DNA from: Microbacterium sp. W4I4
GTDB taxonomy: Bacteria; Actinomycetota; Actinomycetes; Actinomycetales; Microbacteriaceae
Direction: 5' to 3'
Length of the DNA stretch: 64,000 nucleotides
Assembly (NCBI RefSeq): GCF_030816235.1
Contig: NZ_JAUSXT010000001.1
Location: 372,001-436,000, forward strand
Positions 1 to 8,172 of this stretch are shown here, in pieces. Under the pieces are notes generated by a model. That model had not been told where the DNA came from and did not search any database. It saw only the letters and a program-made list of their open reading frames with translations. The position numbers were made by a program, and so were the translations under genes. Positions within the stretch are counted from its first letter, which is position 1, and each line of letters starts with the position of its first letter.

Positions 1-107
1 AAGACCTCCGGGCCCTTGGTGAGGTCGAGCGAGACCTCGTAGGACTGAGTGTCGATGAGGCCGCGGCGCTCCTGCGCTTCGGTACGGGTGAGGTTTTCTC
101 CTGGCAC
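1..107 (-). CDS. pepN: Aminopeptidase N, N-terminal fragment
   Basis: Only the first 35 codons are in the window; the rest lies beyond the left edge. Read on the minus strand from a GTG, the peptide begins M-P-G-E-N-L-T-R-T-E-A-Q-E-R and continues through 'SYEVSLDLTKGPEVF'. This is the characteristic N-terminus of actinobacterial PepN, an M1-family cytosolic zinc aminopeptidase that releases N-terminal residues from peptides. The HEXXH zinc motif would be off the window. The gene is divergent from ferrochelatase, with about 140 bp between the two starts. The family call is from recognition of this N-terminus, so it is likely but rests on few residues. Confidence 0.75.
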   Translation of the reverse strand, partial: MPGENLTRTEAQERRGLIDTQSYEVSLDLTKGPEV

Positions 108-249
108 AGCTGTATCTCCCAGTGGTGAGGGGTGTCGTCCCGCGTCGGCGCGGCTGGCGCCGACGACAACCCTGACAGCCTACGCCAGGGGCGCGGGACG
201 CAACCTCCTCCGGTCGGTTCCGCGCCGGCTCATAGCCAGGAGTGAGAAC

Positions 250-1446
250 ATGAGTGACGTGACTTCTGAAGTGACCGATGCCGTACTGCACGCCTCTCCC
301 GCAGCATCCGGAGGCGAACCCTTCATCGAGCAGCCGGTCGCGTATGACGCGATCCTGCTGGCCGGATTCGGTGGGCCGGAGGGCCAGGACGACGTGATCC
401 CCTTCCTGCGCAATGTGACGCGAGGGCGCGGGATCCCCGATGAACGACTCGAGCAGGTGGCCCACCACTACCGGCACTTCGGCGGCATCAGCCCCATCAA
501 CGGGCAGAATCGCGCGCTGAAGGCCGCGCTCGAGTCTGAGCTGAAGGCCCGCTCGATCGACCTGCCGGTGTACTGGGGCAACCGCAACTGGGCGCCGTAC
601 CTCGAGGATGCCGTCGCCGAGGCGGCATCGAACGACGACACGACGCTGCTCGCCTTCGCGACCAGCGCGTACAGCTCGTTCTCCAGCTGCCGTCAGTACC
701 GCGAGGACCTCTCCCGCGTGCTGGACGGCACGGAGTACGACGGCGTGGTGACGATCGACAAGATCAGGCCCTTCTACGACCATCCCGGTTTCGTGCAGGC
801 CTTCGTGGAGGGCGTGCACGACGCCGTGGCCGAGTTCCTCACGGACGGCATCCCCGCCGACGCGGTGCAGGTGCTCTTCTCGACCCACAGCATCCCGACG
901 GCCGATGCCGAGCGCTCCGGGCCGCGCGACGTGGACTGGGGCGGCGAGGGCGGAGCGTACGCCGCCCAGCACGAGGCCGTCGCCGCATGGGTGATGGACC
1001 GTGTCGCACAGCTGCTGCCCTCGGCGGCATCCGTGCCGTGGGAGCTCGTCTACCAGTCGCGCTCCGGCCCCGCGACGCAGGCCTGGCTCGAGCCGGACGT
1101 GTGCGACGTGATCGGCGAGCTGGCAGGCCGTGGCCGTCAGGCCGTGATCGTGGTGCCGGTCGGATTCATGAGCGACCACATGGAGGTGCTCTGGGATCTC
1201 GACACCGAGGCGAAGGAGGCGGCGGAGGCCGCCGATCTGCGCTTCGCCCGCACACCCACACCTGGCGTGTCGCCGTCGTTCGTGGCCGGCATCGTCGACC
1301 TGATCCAGGAACGGCTCGAAGGGCGCCCCGCGGCCGATCGTGCGCACGTGACGACCGTGGGCGGCTCCTTCGACGTGTGCCGGCCCGGATGCTGCGAGAA
1401 CGTGCGAGCCGGCTTCAAGCGGGCCGCCGCGGGCATCGCGCCGTAG
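250..1446 (+). CDS. hemH: Ferrochelatase / coproporphyrin ferrochelatase
   Basis: Inserts Fe(II) into the porphyrin ring late in haem synthesis; in actinobacteria the substrate is normally coproporphyrin III (CpfC). The 398-residue product carries the N-terminal 'LLAGFGGPEG' and 'HFGGISPING' motifs, the 'FSTHSIP' segment with the metal-site His, and 'VGFMSDHMEVLWDLD' with the conserved acidic residue. Cys147 and a C-terminal Cys377/Cys381/Cys382 group match the four-cysteine pattern that binds a [2Fe-2S] cluster in several actinobacterial ferrochelatases. I chose the ATG preceded by an AGGAGTGAG ribosome-binding site; an upstream in-frame extension lacks family similarity. A hairpin follows the stop. 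Confidence 0.95.
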   Translation: MSDVTSEVTDAVLHASPAASGGEPFIEQPVAYDAILLAGFGGPEGQDDVIPFLRNVTRGRGIPDERLEQVAHHYRHFGGISPINGQNRALKAALESELKARSIDLPVYWGNRNWAPYLEDAVAEAASNDDTTLLAFATSAYSSFSSCRQYREDLSRVLDGTEYDGVVTIDKIRPFYDHPGFVQAFVEGVHDAVAEFLTDGIPADAVQVLFSTHSIPTADAERSGPRDVDWGGEGGAYAAQHEAVAAWVMDRVAQLLPSAASVPWELVYQSRSGPATQAWLEPDVCDVIGELAGRGRQAVIVVPVGFMSDHMEVLWDLDTEAKEAAEAADLRFARTPTPGVSPSFVAGIVDLIQERLEGRPAADRAHVTTVGGSFDVCRPGCCENVRAGFKRAAAGIAP

Positions 1447-1492
1447 CACTCGGCGCGCGGGCCGGACCCTCAAATAGGATCCCCACGCCCCA

Positions 1493-1521
1493 CTCCAGTC
1501 ATCGCTTCGCGCTGACTGGAG
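1493..1521. terminator. Hairpin after hemH
   Basis: Nine-base perfect arms (CTCCAGTCA / TGACTGGAG) enclose an 11-nt loop. Flanking C-rich and G-rich stretches (CCCACG...CGTGGG) can extend the stem imperfectly. There is no strong U-tract. Its place between hemH and rpiB suggests a terminator for hemH. Confidence 0.6.
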
Positions 1522-1562
1522 CCTCGGGGGCGCGTGGGCCCTGCATGGTCGTGCACGGGAAA

Positions 1563-1568
1563 TAGGAT
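1563..1568 (+). promoter_or_regulatory. -10 element of rpiB, probably leaderless
   Basis: TAGGAT ends 6 nt before the rpiB ATG. A transcript starting the usual 6-7 nt downstream would begin at the start codon itself, and no Shine-Dalgarno sequence precedes this ATG. I see no clear -35 element. Confidence 0.5.
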
Positions 1569-1574
1569 GTCCTC

Positions 1575-2060
1575 ATGCGCATCCACATCGCCACCGACCA
1601 CGCGGGCCTCGACTTCTCCACCCGGCTGCAGGACCATCTGCGCTCAGCAGGGCACGAGGTCACCGACCACGGCCCAGTGGAGTACGACGCGCTCGACGAC
1701 TACCCGGCGTTCTGCATCCGCGCAGCTCAGGCCGTCGTCGCGGATCAGACCGCCGGCGTGGAAGCTCTCGGGATCGTCTTCGGCGGCTCGGGCAACGGTG
1801 AGCAGATCGCCGCGAACAAGGTGCAGGGCATCCGCGCCGCTCTCGTCTGGAACACATCGACGGCGGAGCTGGCCCGCGAGCACAACGACGCGAACGTCAT
1901 CTCGATCGGCGCCCGTCAGCACACCTTCGACGAAGTGACCTCCTTCATCGACACGTTCATCGCGACGCCGTTCTCGAACGAGGAGCGCCACTCGCGGCGG
2001 ATCGCCCAGATCGCCGACTTCGAACGGGACGGGTCGCTGCTGCCGGATCCGAGAGCCTGA
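1575..2060 (+). CDS. rpiB: Ribose-5-phosphate isomerase B
   Basis: Interconverts ribose 5-phosphate and ribulose 5-phosphate in the non-oxidative pentose phosphate pathway. The 161-residue protein has the RpiB/LacA-B fold signature: 'MRIHIATDHAGLDFS' at the N-terminus, 'GIVFGGSGNGEQIAANKVQGIRAA' with the substrate loop (shown here only by its key GSGNG), and 'ARQH' near residue 115. Actinobacterial RpiB usually has Gly/Ser instead of the enteric catalytic Cys in this loop, as here. It is followed after a single base by the glycosylase gene, so the two are probably co-transcribed. Confidence 0.93.
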   Translation: MRIHIATDHAGLDFSTRLQDHLRSAGHEVTDHGPVEYDALDDYPAFCIRAAQAVVADQTAGVEALGIVFGGSGNGEQIAANKVQGIRAALVWNTSTAELAREHNDANVISIGARQHTFDEVTSFIDTFIATPFSNEERHSRRIAQIADFERDGSLLPDPRA

Positions 2061-2061
2061 C

Positions 2062-3069
2062 ATGCCCGAGGGTCATTCCGTCCACCGCATCGCCCGGCAG
2101 TTCGCACGCAACTTCGTCGGCCGCTCGGTCAGCGCCTCCAGCCCGCAGGGCCGCTTCTCCCAGGGCGCGGCCGTGCTCGACGGGCGCGAGATGCTCTCGG
2201 CGAAAGCCGTCGGCAAGCAGATGTTCCTCGAGTTCGAGGACGACACCTGGCTGCGCGTGCACCTGGGCCTCTACGGGGCGTGGGACTTCGCCGGCGAGAT
2301 CCTCGTCGATCCGACCATCGCCTCCGCCAACGGGCGGATGGGCCAGACCAATCAGCGCGGCACCGAGCTCGGCGATGGCGATGACGCCATCCTCGACGAC
2401 GCAGGCGAGAACTCGCTGACCTCGATCGGTGCGCCCCGGCGCACGCGTGTGCACGTGCGGATGTCCGAGCAGACCAAGGGGCTGGCCGACGAGGGCGAGG
2501 AGTGGCCGCCGCCGGTGGTCGGGCAGGTGCGCCTGCGCCTGCTGACCGCGTCGACCTGCGCCGACCTGCGCGGACCGACCGCCTGTGCGCTGCAGACGCC
2601 GGACGAGATGCTCGCCACCGTCGCCAAGCTCGGACCGGATCCCCTGGTGGGGGACCCCGCCGAGGGCGAGGAGCGCTTCGTGCAGATCGTGCGCCGCAAG
2701 CCCACCGCGATCGCGCTGCTCCTCATGGACCAGTCCGTCGTCAGCGGGATCGGCAACGTCTATCGCGCCGAGATGCTCTATCGCGCCCGCCTGGACCCGC
2801 ACACGCCTGGTCGTGACGTGCCGGAGGAGATCGTGCGGCAGCTCTGGCGGGACTGGGTGCGGCTGCTGTCGATCGGTGTCGAGACCGGGCAGATGATGAC
2901 GATGGACGACCTCTCGCCCCATCAGTACCGGGCGGCGATGGCCAGCCGTGACGACCGGCATTGGGTGTACCACCGCGCGGGGCTGCCGTGCCGGGTGTGC
3001 GGCACCGAGATCGCCCTGGAGGAGATCGGCGCGCGCAAGCTGTACTGGTGCCCGTCCTGCCAGCGCTGA
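2062..3069 (+). CDS. Fpg/Nei-family DNA glycosylase (endonuclease VIII type)
   Basis: Base-excision repair glycosylase/AP lyase that removes oxidised bases. The protein starts M-P-E-G-H, so after Met removal Pro2 is the catalytic nucleophile and Glu3 the acid. The family helix-two-turn-helix region with 'QSVVSGIGNVYRAEML' lies near residue 230. A C-terminal zinc finger CRVCG...WCPSC follows at about residues 311-334. At 335 residues it is longer than typical Fpg; the extra length lies around residues 80-150. The MPEGH start favours the actinobacterial Nei2 subgroup over MutM. It is translationally close to rpiB. Confidence 0.88.
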   Translation: MPEGHSVHRIARQFARNFVGRSVSASSPQGRFSQGAAVLDGREMLSAKAVGKQMFLEFEDDTWLRVHLGLYGAWDFAGEILVDPTIASANGRMGQTNQRGTELGDGDDAILDDAGENSLTSIGAPRRTRVHVRMSEQTKGLADEGEEWPPPVVGQVRLRLLTASTCADLRGPTACALQTPDEMLATVAKLGPDPLVGDPAEGEERFVQIVRRKPTAIALLLMDQSVVSGIGNVYRAEMLYRARLDPHTPGRDVPEEIVRQLWRDWVRLLSIGVETGQMMTMDDLSPHQYRAAMASRDDRHWVYHRAGLPCRVCGTEIALEEIGARKLYWCPSCQR

Positions 3070-3160
3070 TCGCGACGGTCGGCGCTTCTGCGCGAATCTG
3101 ACCGTCGGCTGTGAATAGGATTGCCGAATCCGTTCGCATCGATGCACGACAGGAGTAGCC

Positions 3161-4642
3161 ATGGATCTATCCGGCCTGCAGGCGGTTCTCGAGAACATCA
3201 GCTCATGGATCTGGGGACCGTGGATCCTCATCCCGCTTCTTCTCGGCACGGGCCTGTACCTCACGATCCGCCTCGGCGGACTTCAGTTCCTCAAACTCGG
3301 CGCCGCGCTGCGACTCGGACTGTTCACTCGGCGTGACCCCGGCTCCGACGGCGACATCTCGCAGTTCCAGGCGCTGACGACCGCACTGGCGGCGACGGTC
3401 GGCACGGGCAACATCGTCGGCGTCGCGACCGCGATCGGCATCGGCGGGCCCGGTGCGCTGTTCTGGATGTGGGTGACGGGCCTGCTCGGCATGGCATCGA
3501 AGTACTCCGAGGCGTTCCTCGGGGTGCGCTTCCGCACCACCGACGCCGCGGGGGAGAAGTCCGGCGGCCCGCAGTACTACCTCGAACGCGGCATTCCGAA
3601 CAGGTTCGGAAAGTTCCTCGCGATCTTCTTCGCCATCGCCGCCGTCATCGCCTGCTTCGGCATCGGCAACATGACCCAGGGCAACTCGATCGCCACGAAC
3701 ATGGAATCCAGCTTCCACGTCCCCACCTGGGTGACGGGGATCGTGCTGACGGTGTTCGCCCTGGTCGTCCTGGTCGGCGGAATCAAGTCCATCGGCCGAG
3801 TGACCGCCGGGCTCGTGCCGGTCATGATCATCTTCTACGTGGTGGGAGCGATCTACATCCTGATCGCCAACATCGGCGGGGTGCCGGCCGCGTTCGCGCA
3901 GATCTTCACCGAGGCGTTCACCGGAACCAGCGCGGTCGGCGGGTTCGCCGGCTCGGCGATCATCATCGCCGTGCAGTTCGGTGTCGCCCGCGGCATCTTC
4001 TCCAACGAGTCCGGCATGGGCTCCGCCGCCATCGCCGCCGCAGCGGCGAAGACCAGTCACCCTGTGCGTCAGGGGCTCGTGTCGATGACGCAGACCTTCA
4101 TCGACACGATCATCGTCGTCACCTGCACGGGCCTGGTCATCATCACCACGGGCGTGTGGAACATGACCGACCCCGAGACGGGCAAGCAGATCAGCCCCGC
4201 GCTGATGACAGGCGAGGCCTTCTCGCACGGGCTCCCGGGAGAGTGGGGGCACTACATCGTGACCATAGGCCTGGTGCTGTTCGCCGGGTCCACGATCCTC
4301 GGCTGGTCGTACTACGGCGAACGCAGCCTGGAGCGCCTGGTCGGTGTGAAGGCGATCATGCCGTTCCGCATCATCTTCTCCCTGGTCGTCTTCATCGGCT
4401 GCACCGTCCAGCTCGGCGTGGTGTGGGCCTTCTCGGACGTGATGAACGGACTCATGGCACTGCCGAACCTCATCGGGCTGCTCGTGCTCTCGGGACTGGT
4501 CGCGCGCGAGACGAAGAAGTACCTCGACAACGATCCGAAGCTGACGGCCACGACAGAAGAGGTCAACGCCTTCATGGTCGGGGATGCGGCGTTCGATGAC
4601 TGGAAGACGCAGGCGATCCCGGTGGTGGGCACCCGTCGCTGA
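3161..4642 (+). CDS. AGCS-family alanine/glycine:sodium symporter
   Basis: Integral membrane transporter taking up alanine or glycine with Na+. The 493-residue protein is hydrophobic throughout with about ten membrane segments. It contains the AGCS signature region around residues 85-125 (GTGNIVGVATAI, then GPGALFWMW and KYSEAFLGV) and the conserved 'GVARGIFSNESGMGSA' near residue 275. The ATG is preceded by AGGAG at a suitable distance, which fixes the start. A GC-rich hairpin follows the gene. Substrate (Ala versus Gly) cannot be decided from sequence. Confidence 0.92.
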   Translation: MDLSGLQAVLENISSWIWGPWILIPLLLGTGLYLTIRLGGLQFLKLGAALRLGLFTRRDPGSDGDISQFQALTTALAATVGTGNIVGVATAIGIGGPGALFWMWVTGLLGMASKYSEAFLGVRFRTTDAAGEKSGGPQYYLERGIPNRFGKFLAIFFAIAAVIACFGIGNMTQGNSIATNMESSFHVPTWVTGIVLTVFALVVLVGGIKSIGRVTAGLVPVMIIFYVVGAIYILIANIGGVPAAFAQIFTEAFTGTSAVGGFAGSAIIIAVQFGVARGIFSNESGMGSAAIAAAAAKTSHPVRQGLVSMTQTFIDTIIVVTCTGLVIITTGVWNMTDPETGKQISPALMTGEAFSHGLPGEWGHYIVTIGLVLFAGSTILGWSYYGERSLERLVGVKAIMPFRIIFSLVVFIGCTVQLGVVWAFSDVMNGLMALPNLIGLLVLSGLVARETKKYLDNDPKLTATTEEVNAFMVGDAAFDDWKTQAIPVVGTRR

Positions 4643-4646
4643 ACGG

Positions 4647-4686
4647 CGGCGGCGGGGCCGGAAGCATGAACTCGGCCCCGCCGCCG
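4647..4686. terminator. GC-rich terminator hairpin after the symporter gene
   Basis: Fourteen-base perfect arms (CGGCGGCGGGGCCG / CGGCCCCGCCGCCG) enclose a 12-nt loop a few bases after the symporter stop. The downstream sequence GGTCTTAGTCT is only weakly T-rich. Confidence 0.75.
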
Positions 4687-4692
4687 CGGTCT

Positions 4693-4698
4693 TAGTCT
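4693..4698 (+). promoter_or_regulatory. -10 element of the PaiB-like gene, probably leaderless
   Basis: TAGTCT ends 6 nt before the ATG of the PaiB-like gene, immediately after the symporter terminator. There is no ribosome-binding site, so the transcript probably starts at the start codon. Confidence 0.5.
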
Positions 4699-4704
4699 GG
4701 TCTC

Positions 4705-5346
4705 ATGCGCCAGAACCCCAGCTTCGCCATGACGGACATCACCGAGCTGCGCAGGGTGATCGCGCAGAATCCGTGGGCCACGGCGGTCGCGACCGGAGAC
4801 GACGGCCTGGTGGCCTCGCACTACCCGGTGCTGCTGGACCCGGACCGCGACGACCTCACTGTCGTCGGCCACGTCGGCAAGCCCGATGACCAGGTGCTTC
4901 GGCTCGGGCAGCAGGAGCTGCTGCTGATCTTCCAGGGGCCCAACGGCTACATCTCGCCGAGCTGGTACGGCGACGTGCGCGCGGTCCCCACCTGGAACTA
5001 CACCGCCGTGCACCTGGCCGGTGTGCCGGAGATCGTCGACACGCAGGCGAACCTGAAAGTGCTGGACGACCTGGTCACCCATTTCGAGCGCAAGCTGCCG
5101 CAGCCGCGGATGATGTGGCAGGCGCCCAACACCGAGGAGTTCGTCACCGCGCTCGAGGCCGGCACCGTCGGATTCCGTCTCACCCCGACGCGGGTGTCGG
5201 CCAAGCGCAAACTCAGCCAGAACAAGCCCGACAGCATCGTGGAGACCGTGATCGCCGAGCTCGAGGGCGCCGGTGAGTACGCCAACCCGGTGCTGGCTGC
5301 GGAGATGCGTCGCGCGCACGAGGCACGTCTGGCGCACCGCGGATGA
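4705..5346 (+). CDS. PaiB-like FMN-binding family protein
   Basis: The 213-residue protein matches the PaiB family, which has an FMN-binding split-barrel fold; the Bacillus member was described as a negative regulator of sporulation and protease genes. Visible family features are 'NPWATAVATGDDGLVASHYPVLLD', cited here only for its ATAV and ASHYP blocks, then 'PNGYISPSWYG' and 'VPTWNYTAVHLAGVPEI'. No DNA-binding domain is obvious, so a flavin-dependent enzymatic role is as plausible as regulation. The stop overlaps the next start by four bases (ATGA), implying translational coupling with the amidohydrolase. Confidence 0.85.
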   Translation: MRQNPSFAMTDITELRRVIAQNPWATAVATGDDGLVASHYPVLLDPDRDDLTVVGHVGKPDDQVLRLGQQELLLIFQGPNGYISPSWYGDVRAVPTWNYTAVHLAGVPEIVDTQANLKVLDDLVTHFERKLPQPRMMWQAPNTEEFVTALEAGTVGFRLTPTRVSAKRKLSQNKPDSIVETVIAELEGAGEYANPVLAAEMRRAHEARLAHRG

Positions 5347-6824
5347 GCGGCGACCTGCTGCTGCGATCGGTTCGCGTCGCCGGCCCCGGGGGCGAGCTGC
5401 TCCCGACGGAGGAGCCGGTAGACATCCTCATCCGTGCGGGTCTGATCGCCGACATCGCCCCTGCGGGCAACCTCCGCGTCGCGGTCGAGGAGATCGATGG
5501 TGACGGGATGTGGGTCATCCCGGGGCTCTGGGACCATCACGTGCACACGGTGCAGTGGGCGCTGGACGCGCAGCGCGTGCAGCTGGGCGTCGCGACGAGT
5601 CCCTCCGAAGCCGCGCGCCTGACGGCGGATGCCGCCGCACTGCCCGACGGGCGGGTGGTCGGCGCGGGCTTCAGAGACGGACTGTGGAGCGAACCTCCCT
5701 CGCGGGCGCTGTTGGATGAGATGACGGGGGAGCGCCCCACATACCTCATCAACGCCGACGTGCACAGCGTGTGGCTGAACTCCGCGGCGCTGCGCCGGGA
5801 GGGATTCGACGGCGTCGATGACGACGGGATGCTGCGCGAGGAGGACGCCTTCGAGATCTCGCGCCGCCTGAACGCGACGGATGACGCCACCGTGGACGCC
5901 GCGATCCGCACTGCGGCCGAGCGTGCCGCCTCCCGGGGCATCACCGGCCTCGTCGACTTCGACATGGCCTGGACCGCGGACGCCTGGCGGCGCCGTGCCG
6001 CAGCGGGGTTCGACATGCATCGTGTCGAGTTCGCGTTCTACCCGGCAGGGCTGCAGCGCGCGATCGATGAGGGTCTGCGCAGCGGAGAGGAGCTGGACGG
6101 CACGCAGGGACTGGTGCACGTCGGGCCGCTCAAGCTCATCACCGACGGCTCGCTGGGCACGCGCACCGCCGCATGTTCGCATCCATACCCGGGCGATCCC
6201 GCCGACTTCGGCGTGCTGACGATCCCTCCCGATGAACTGCGGGATCTGCTCACGCGCGCGACCGCCACGGGGCTGGAGGTCGCGGTGCACGCGATCGGCG
6301 ACCGTGCCGTGGCATCCGCCCTCGACGCCTTCACCTACACCCAGGCACGCGGCACGATCGAGCACGCGCAGCTGGTGCGTCACGCCGACCTGGCCCGCTT
6401 CGCGCGGCTCGACGTCGTGGCAAGCGTGCAGCCCGCGCACGCGCTCGACGACCGGGACATGGTCGAGGATCTGTGGCGCCACCAGCAGGCCGTCAGCTAT
6501 CCGCTGGCGACGCTCCTGACCGCGGGAATCCGCGTGCGGTTCGGGTCCGATGCGCCGGTGGCGCCGCTGGATCCCTGGGTGACGATCGCCGCGGCGGTGC
6601 ACCGGACGGATGACGAGCGGGCGCTCTGGCATCCGGAGGATCGCGTGAGCATCGATCAGGCGCTGCTCGCCAGCAGCCGGCACGGCGACGCCTCCATCGG
6701 GCTCGGCGCGGTCGCCGACCTGGTGCTGTGCGGCGCAGACCCGCGCGCGGCCGGTCGCGAGGAGCTGCGGCGGATGCGGGTGGCGGCCACGATCCTCGGC
6801 GGACGCGTCACCTTCCGGGCGTGA
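5343..6824 (+). CDS. YtcJ-like metal-dependent amidohydrolase
   Basis: A 493-residue member of the amidohydrolase superfamily (amidohydrolase 3 / YtcJ type). After a short beta-sandwich segment it has the metal-binding 'GLWDHHVHT' HxH motif near residue 62, later 'VAVHAIGDRAV' and 'TIEHAQLV' with histidine ligands, and 'RFGSDAPVAPLDPW' with the conserved Asp. Such enzymes hydrolyse amides, N-acyl amino acids or imides; the substrate cannot be read from sequence. It is coupled to the PaiB-like gene by a 4-nt overlap and is convergent with dps across a long hairpin. Confidence 0.88.
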   Translation: MSGDLLLRSVRVAGPGGELLPTEEPVDILIRAGLIADIAPAGNLRVAVEEIDGDGMWVIPGLWDHHVHTVQWALDAQRVQLGVATSPSEAARLTADAAALPDGRVVGAGFRDGLWSEPPSRALLDEMTGERPTYLINADVHSVWLNSAALRREGFDGVDDDGMLREEDAFEISRRLNATDDATVDAAIRTAAERAASRGITGLVDFDMAWTADAWRRRAAAGFDMHRVEFAFYPAGLQRAIDEGLRSGEELDGTQGLVHVGPLKLITDGSLGTRTAACSHPYPGDPADFGVLTIPPDELRDLLTRATATGLEVAVHAIGDRAVASALDAFTYTQARGTIEHAQLVRHADLARFARLDVVASVQPAHALDDRDMVEDLWRHQQAVSYPLATLLTAGIRVRFGSDAPVAPLDPWVTIAAAVHRTDDERALWHPEDRVSIDQALLASSRHGDASIGLGAVADLVLCGADPRAAGREELRRMRVAATILGGRVTFRA

Positions 6825-6827
6825 AAA

Positions 6828-6896
6828 GACCGTCTGTGGGGCGCAGAAGCTGGCTTCGCGGACGGCGAAAGGTGCGTCTACGCCCCACAGACGGTC
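6828..6896. terminator. Large inverted repeat between convergent genes
   Basis: Sixteen-base perfect arms (GACCGTCTGTGGGGCG and its complement) enclose a 37-nt loop that can itself partly pair. It fills the gap between the amidohydrolase stop and the dps stop, so it probably terminates both. The arms are much longer than an ordinary terminator stem. Confidence 0.7.
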
Positions 6897-6906
6897 TGTG
6901 AGTCGG

Positions 6907-7392
6907 TCAGGCCGCGATGTGCGAGACGAGGAACCAGCGGTCCTTCTCGAGCCCGCGCTGGATCTCGATCGCGACGTCCTGGCTGGTCAGGTCGACCGCG
7001 TCGAGCCCGTCGACGGCGGCCCTCACATCGACGAGGATCGCGTCGATGTCGGAGATGACCGCGCGGATCACCTCGTCCGACTGTGCGAATCCGGCGGGCA
7101 CCGATGTCGACGCGACCTTCTCGGCCACGGTTCCGAGGCGCGAGTCGACCGGCAGACCCAGAGCGACGATGCGCTCCGCGGCGGTGTCGGCGAAGCCGCC
7201 CGCGTTCGCGACGATCGTGTCGAGCAGTTCGTGGACACCGACGAAGTTGGCGCCGCGGACGTGCCAGTGCGCCTGCTTGCCGTTCACCGTCAGAGCCTCC
7301 AGACCGAGGACGACGGGGGAGAGGAACTGCGCCGCCGCGGCTGCCACGGTCGGGTCGACGGCGGTGGTGGGGACGGTCTGCGCCTTGCTCAT
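6907..7392 (-). CDS. dps: Dps-family ferritin-like DNA-protection protein
   Basis: Dodecameric miniferritin that oxidises and stores iron using peroxide and can bind DNA in starved cells. The 161-residue protein has the inter-subunit ferroxidase ligands with the classic Dps spacing: His42 and His54 in 'HWHVRGANFVGVHELLD', then Asp69 and Glu73 in 'FADTAAERI'. There is no long Lys-rich tail, so strong DNA binding is uncertain. A GGAGG-like ribosome-binding site (GAGGATTCC) precedes the ATG. The gene is divergent from the gamma-carbonic anhydrase gene. Confidence 0.94.
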   Translation of the reverse strand: MSKAQTVPTTAVDPTVAAAAAQFLSPVVLGLEALTVNGKQAHWHVRGANFVGVHELLDTIVANAGGFADTAAERIVALGLPVDSRLGTVAEKVASTSVPAGFAQSDEVIRAVISDIDAILVDVRAAVDGLDAVDLTSQDVAIEIQRGLEKDRWFLVSHIAA

Positions 7393-7521
7393 GGAATCCT
7401 CCGAGAAGTGGTCGTTGCGGGCTTGCTGGTGACAACGCTACTCAGCGCAGGACATTCCGCAAGCAAGCGAAGGCAACGCTTACCGGGTCTGTTCCGCCGC
7501 ATGTTCACGCGGATGTGAGGG

Positions 7522-7527
7522 TAGTCT
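7522..7527 (+). promoter_or_regulatory. -10 element of the gamma-carbonic anhydrase gene, probably leaderless
   Basis: TAGTCT ends 7 nt before the ATG, with no ribosome-binding site between. This matches the spacing at several other genes in the window. Confidence 0.5.
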
Positions 7528-7534
7528 CGCCTGC

Positions 7535-8071
7535 ATGAGCATCGCCGCGACAGCATCCGTCCTCGCCCTCGCCGATCGTGCCCCCGAGATCGCGGACGAC
7601 GCATTCGTGGCAGACGGAGCGCGGATCGTCGGCGACGTGACCTTGGGCTCGCGGGCGAGCGTCTGGTACAACGCCGTGCTGCGCGCGGATTCGGCGGCGA
7701 TCGTCATCGGCGCGGGCAGCAACGTGCAGGACAACGTGTCGGTGCATGTCGACAGCGGGCACGGCGTGCAGGTGGGCGAGAAGGTGTCGATCGGGCACAA
7801 TGCGGTGGTCCACGGCTGCACGATCGGCGACGGCTCACTGATCGGGATGGGAGCGGTCGTGCTCAGCGGGGCCGTGATCGGCAGCGGATGCCTCGTCGCG
7901 GGCGGGGCGGTGGTGCTCGGCGGAACCGTGGTGCCGGACGGATCGCTCGTGGCGGGCGTGCCCGCGAAGGTGCGCCGTGCGTTGAGCGATGAGGAACGTC
8001 AGGGTCTGCTGGACAACGCGCATTTCTATCTGGAGCACACCGACACGCACCGCGCGTCGCGAGCGGTCTGA
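7535..8071 (+). CDS. Gamma-carbonic-anhydrase-family protein
   Basis: A 178-residue left-handed beta-helix protein of the gamma-CA/YrdA family. Hexapeptide repeats run from about residue 25 to 145. The zinc-ligand histidines are visible in 'NVSVHVDSGHGVQV' and 'SIGHNAVVHGCTIGD', and 'SVWYNAVLRAD' is the usual family block. Members are trimeric; some are carbonic anhydrases while others have no measured activity, so the catalytic role is not certain. The gene stands alone between dps and a tRNA gene. Confidence 0.9.
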   Translation: MSIAATASVLALADRAPEIADDAFVADGARIVGDVTLGSRASVWYNAVLRADSAAIVIGAGSNVQDNVSVHVDSGHGVQVGEKVSIGHNAVVHGCTIGDGSLIGMGAVVLSGAVIGSGCLVAGGAVVLGGTVVPDGSLVAGVPAKVRRALSDEERQGLLDNAHFYLEHTDTHRASRAV

Positions 8072-8097
8072 CCGCACCGGTAGGCTGGTTGCTCTGC

Positions 8098-8172
8098 GGG
8101 GCGGTGGCCAAGTTGGTTAAGGCAGCGGGCTCATAACCCGACGATTCGTGGGTTCAAGTCCCACCCGCCCTA
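8098..8172 (+). tRNA. tRNA-Met (CAU)
   Basis: A complete cloverleaf can be drawn: acceptor GGGGCGG/CCGCCCT with a terminal G-U pair, D arm closed by GCC/GGC, anticodon loop CTCATAA (anticodon CAU), T arm GTGGG-TTCAAGT-CCCAC, and discriminator A. CCA is not encoded. The anticodon stem has three stacked G-C pairs as in initiator tRNAs and a G-A apposition at 27-43, but the end pair is G1-U72 rather than the initiator C1xA72. Subtype (elongator, initiator or lysidine-Ile) is therefore unresolved. A TAGGCT -10 box lies 11 nt upstream. Confidence 0.9.
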
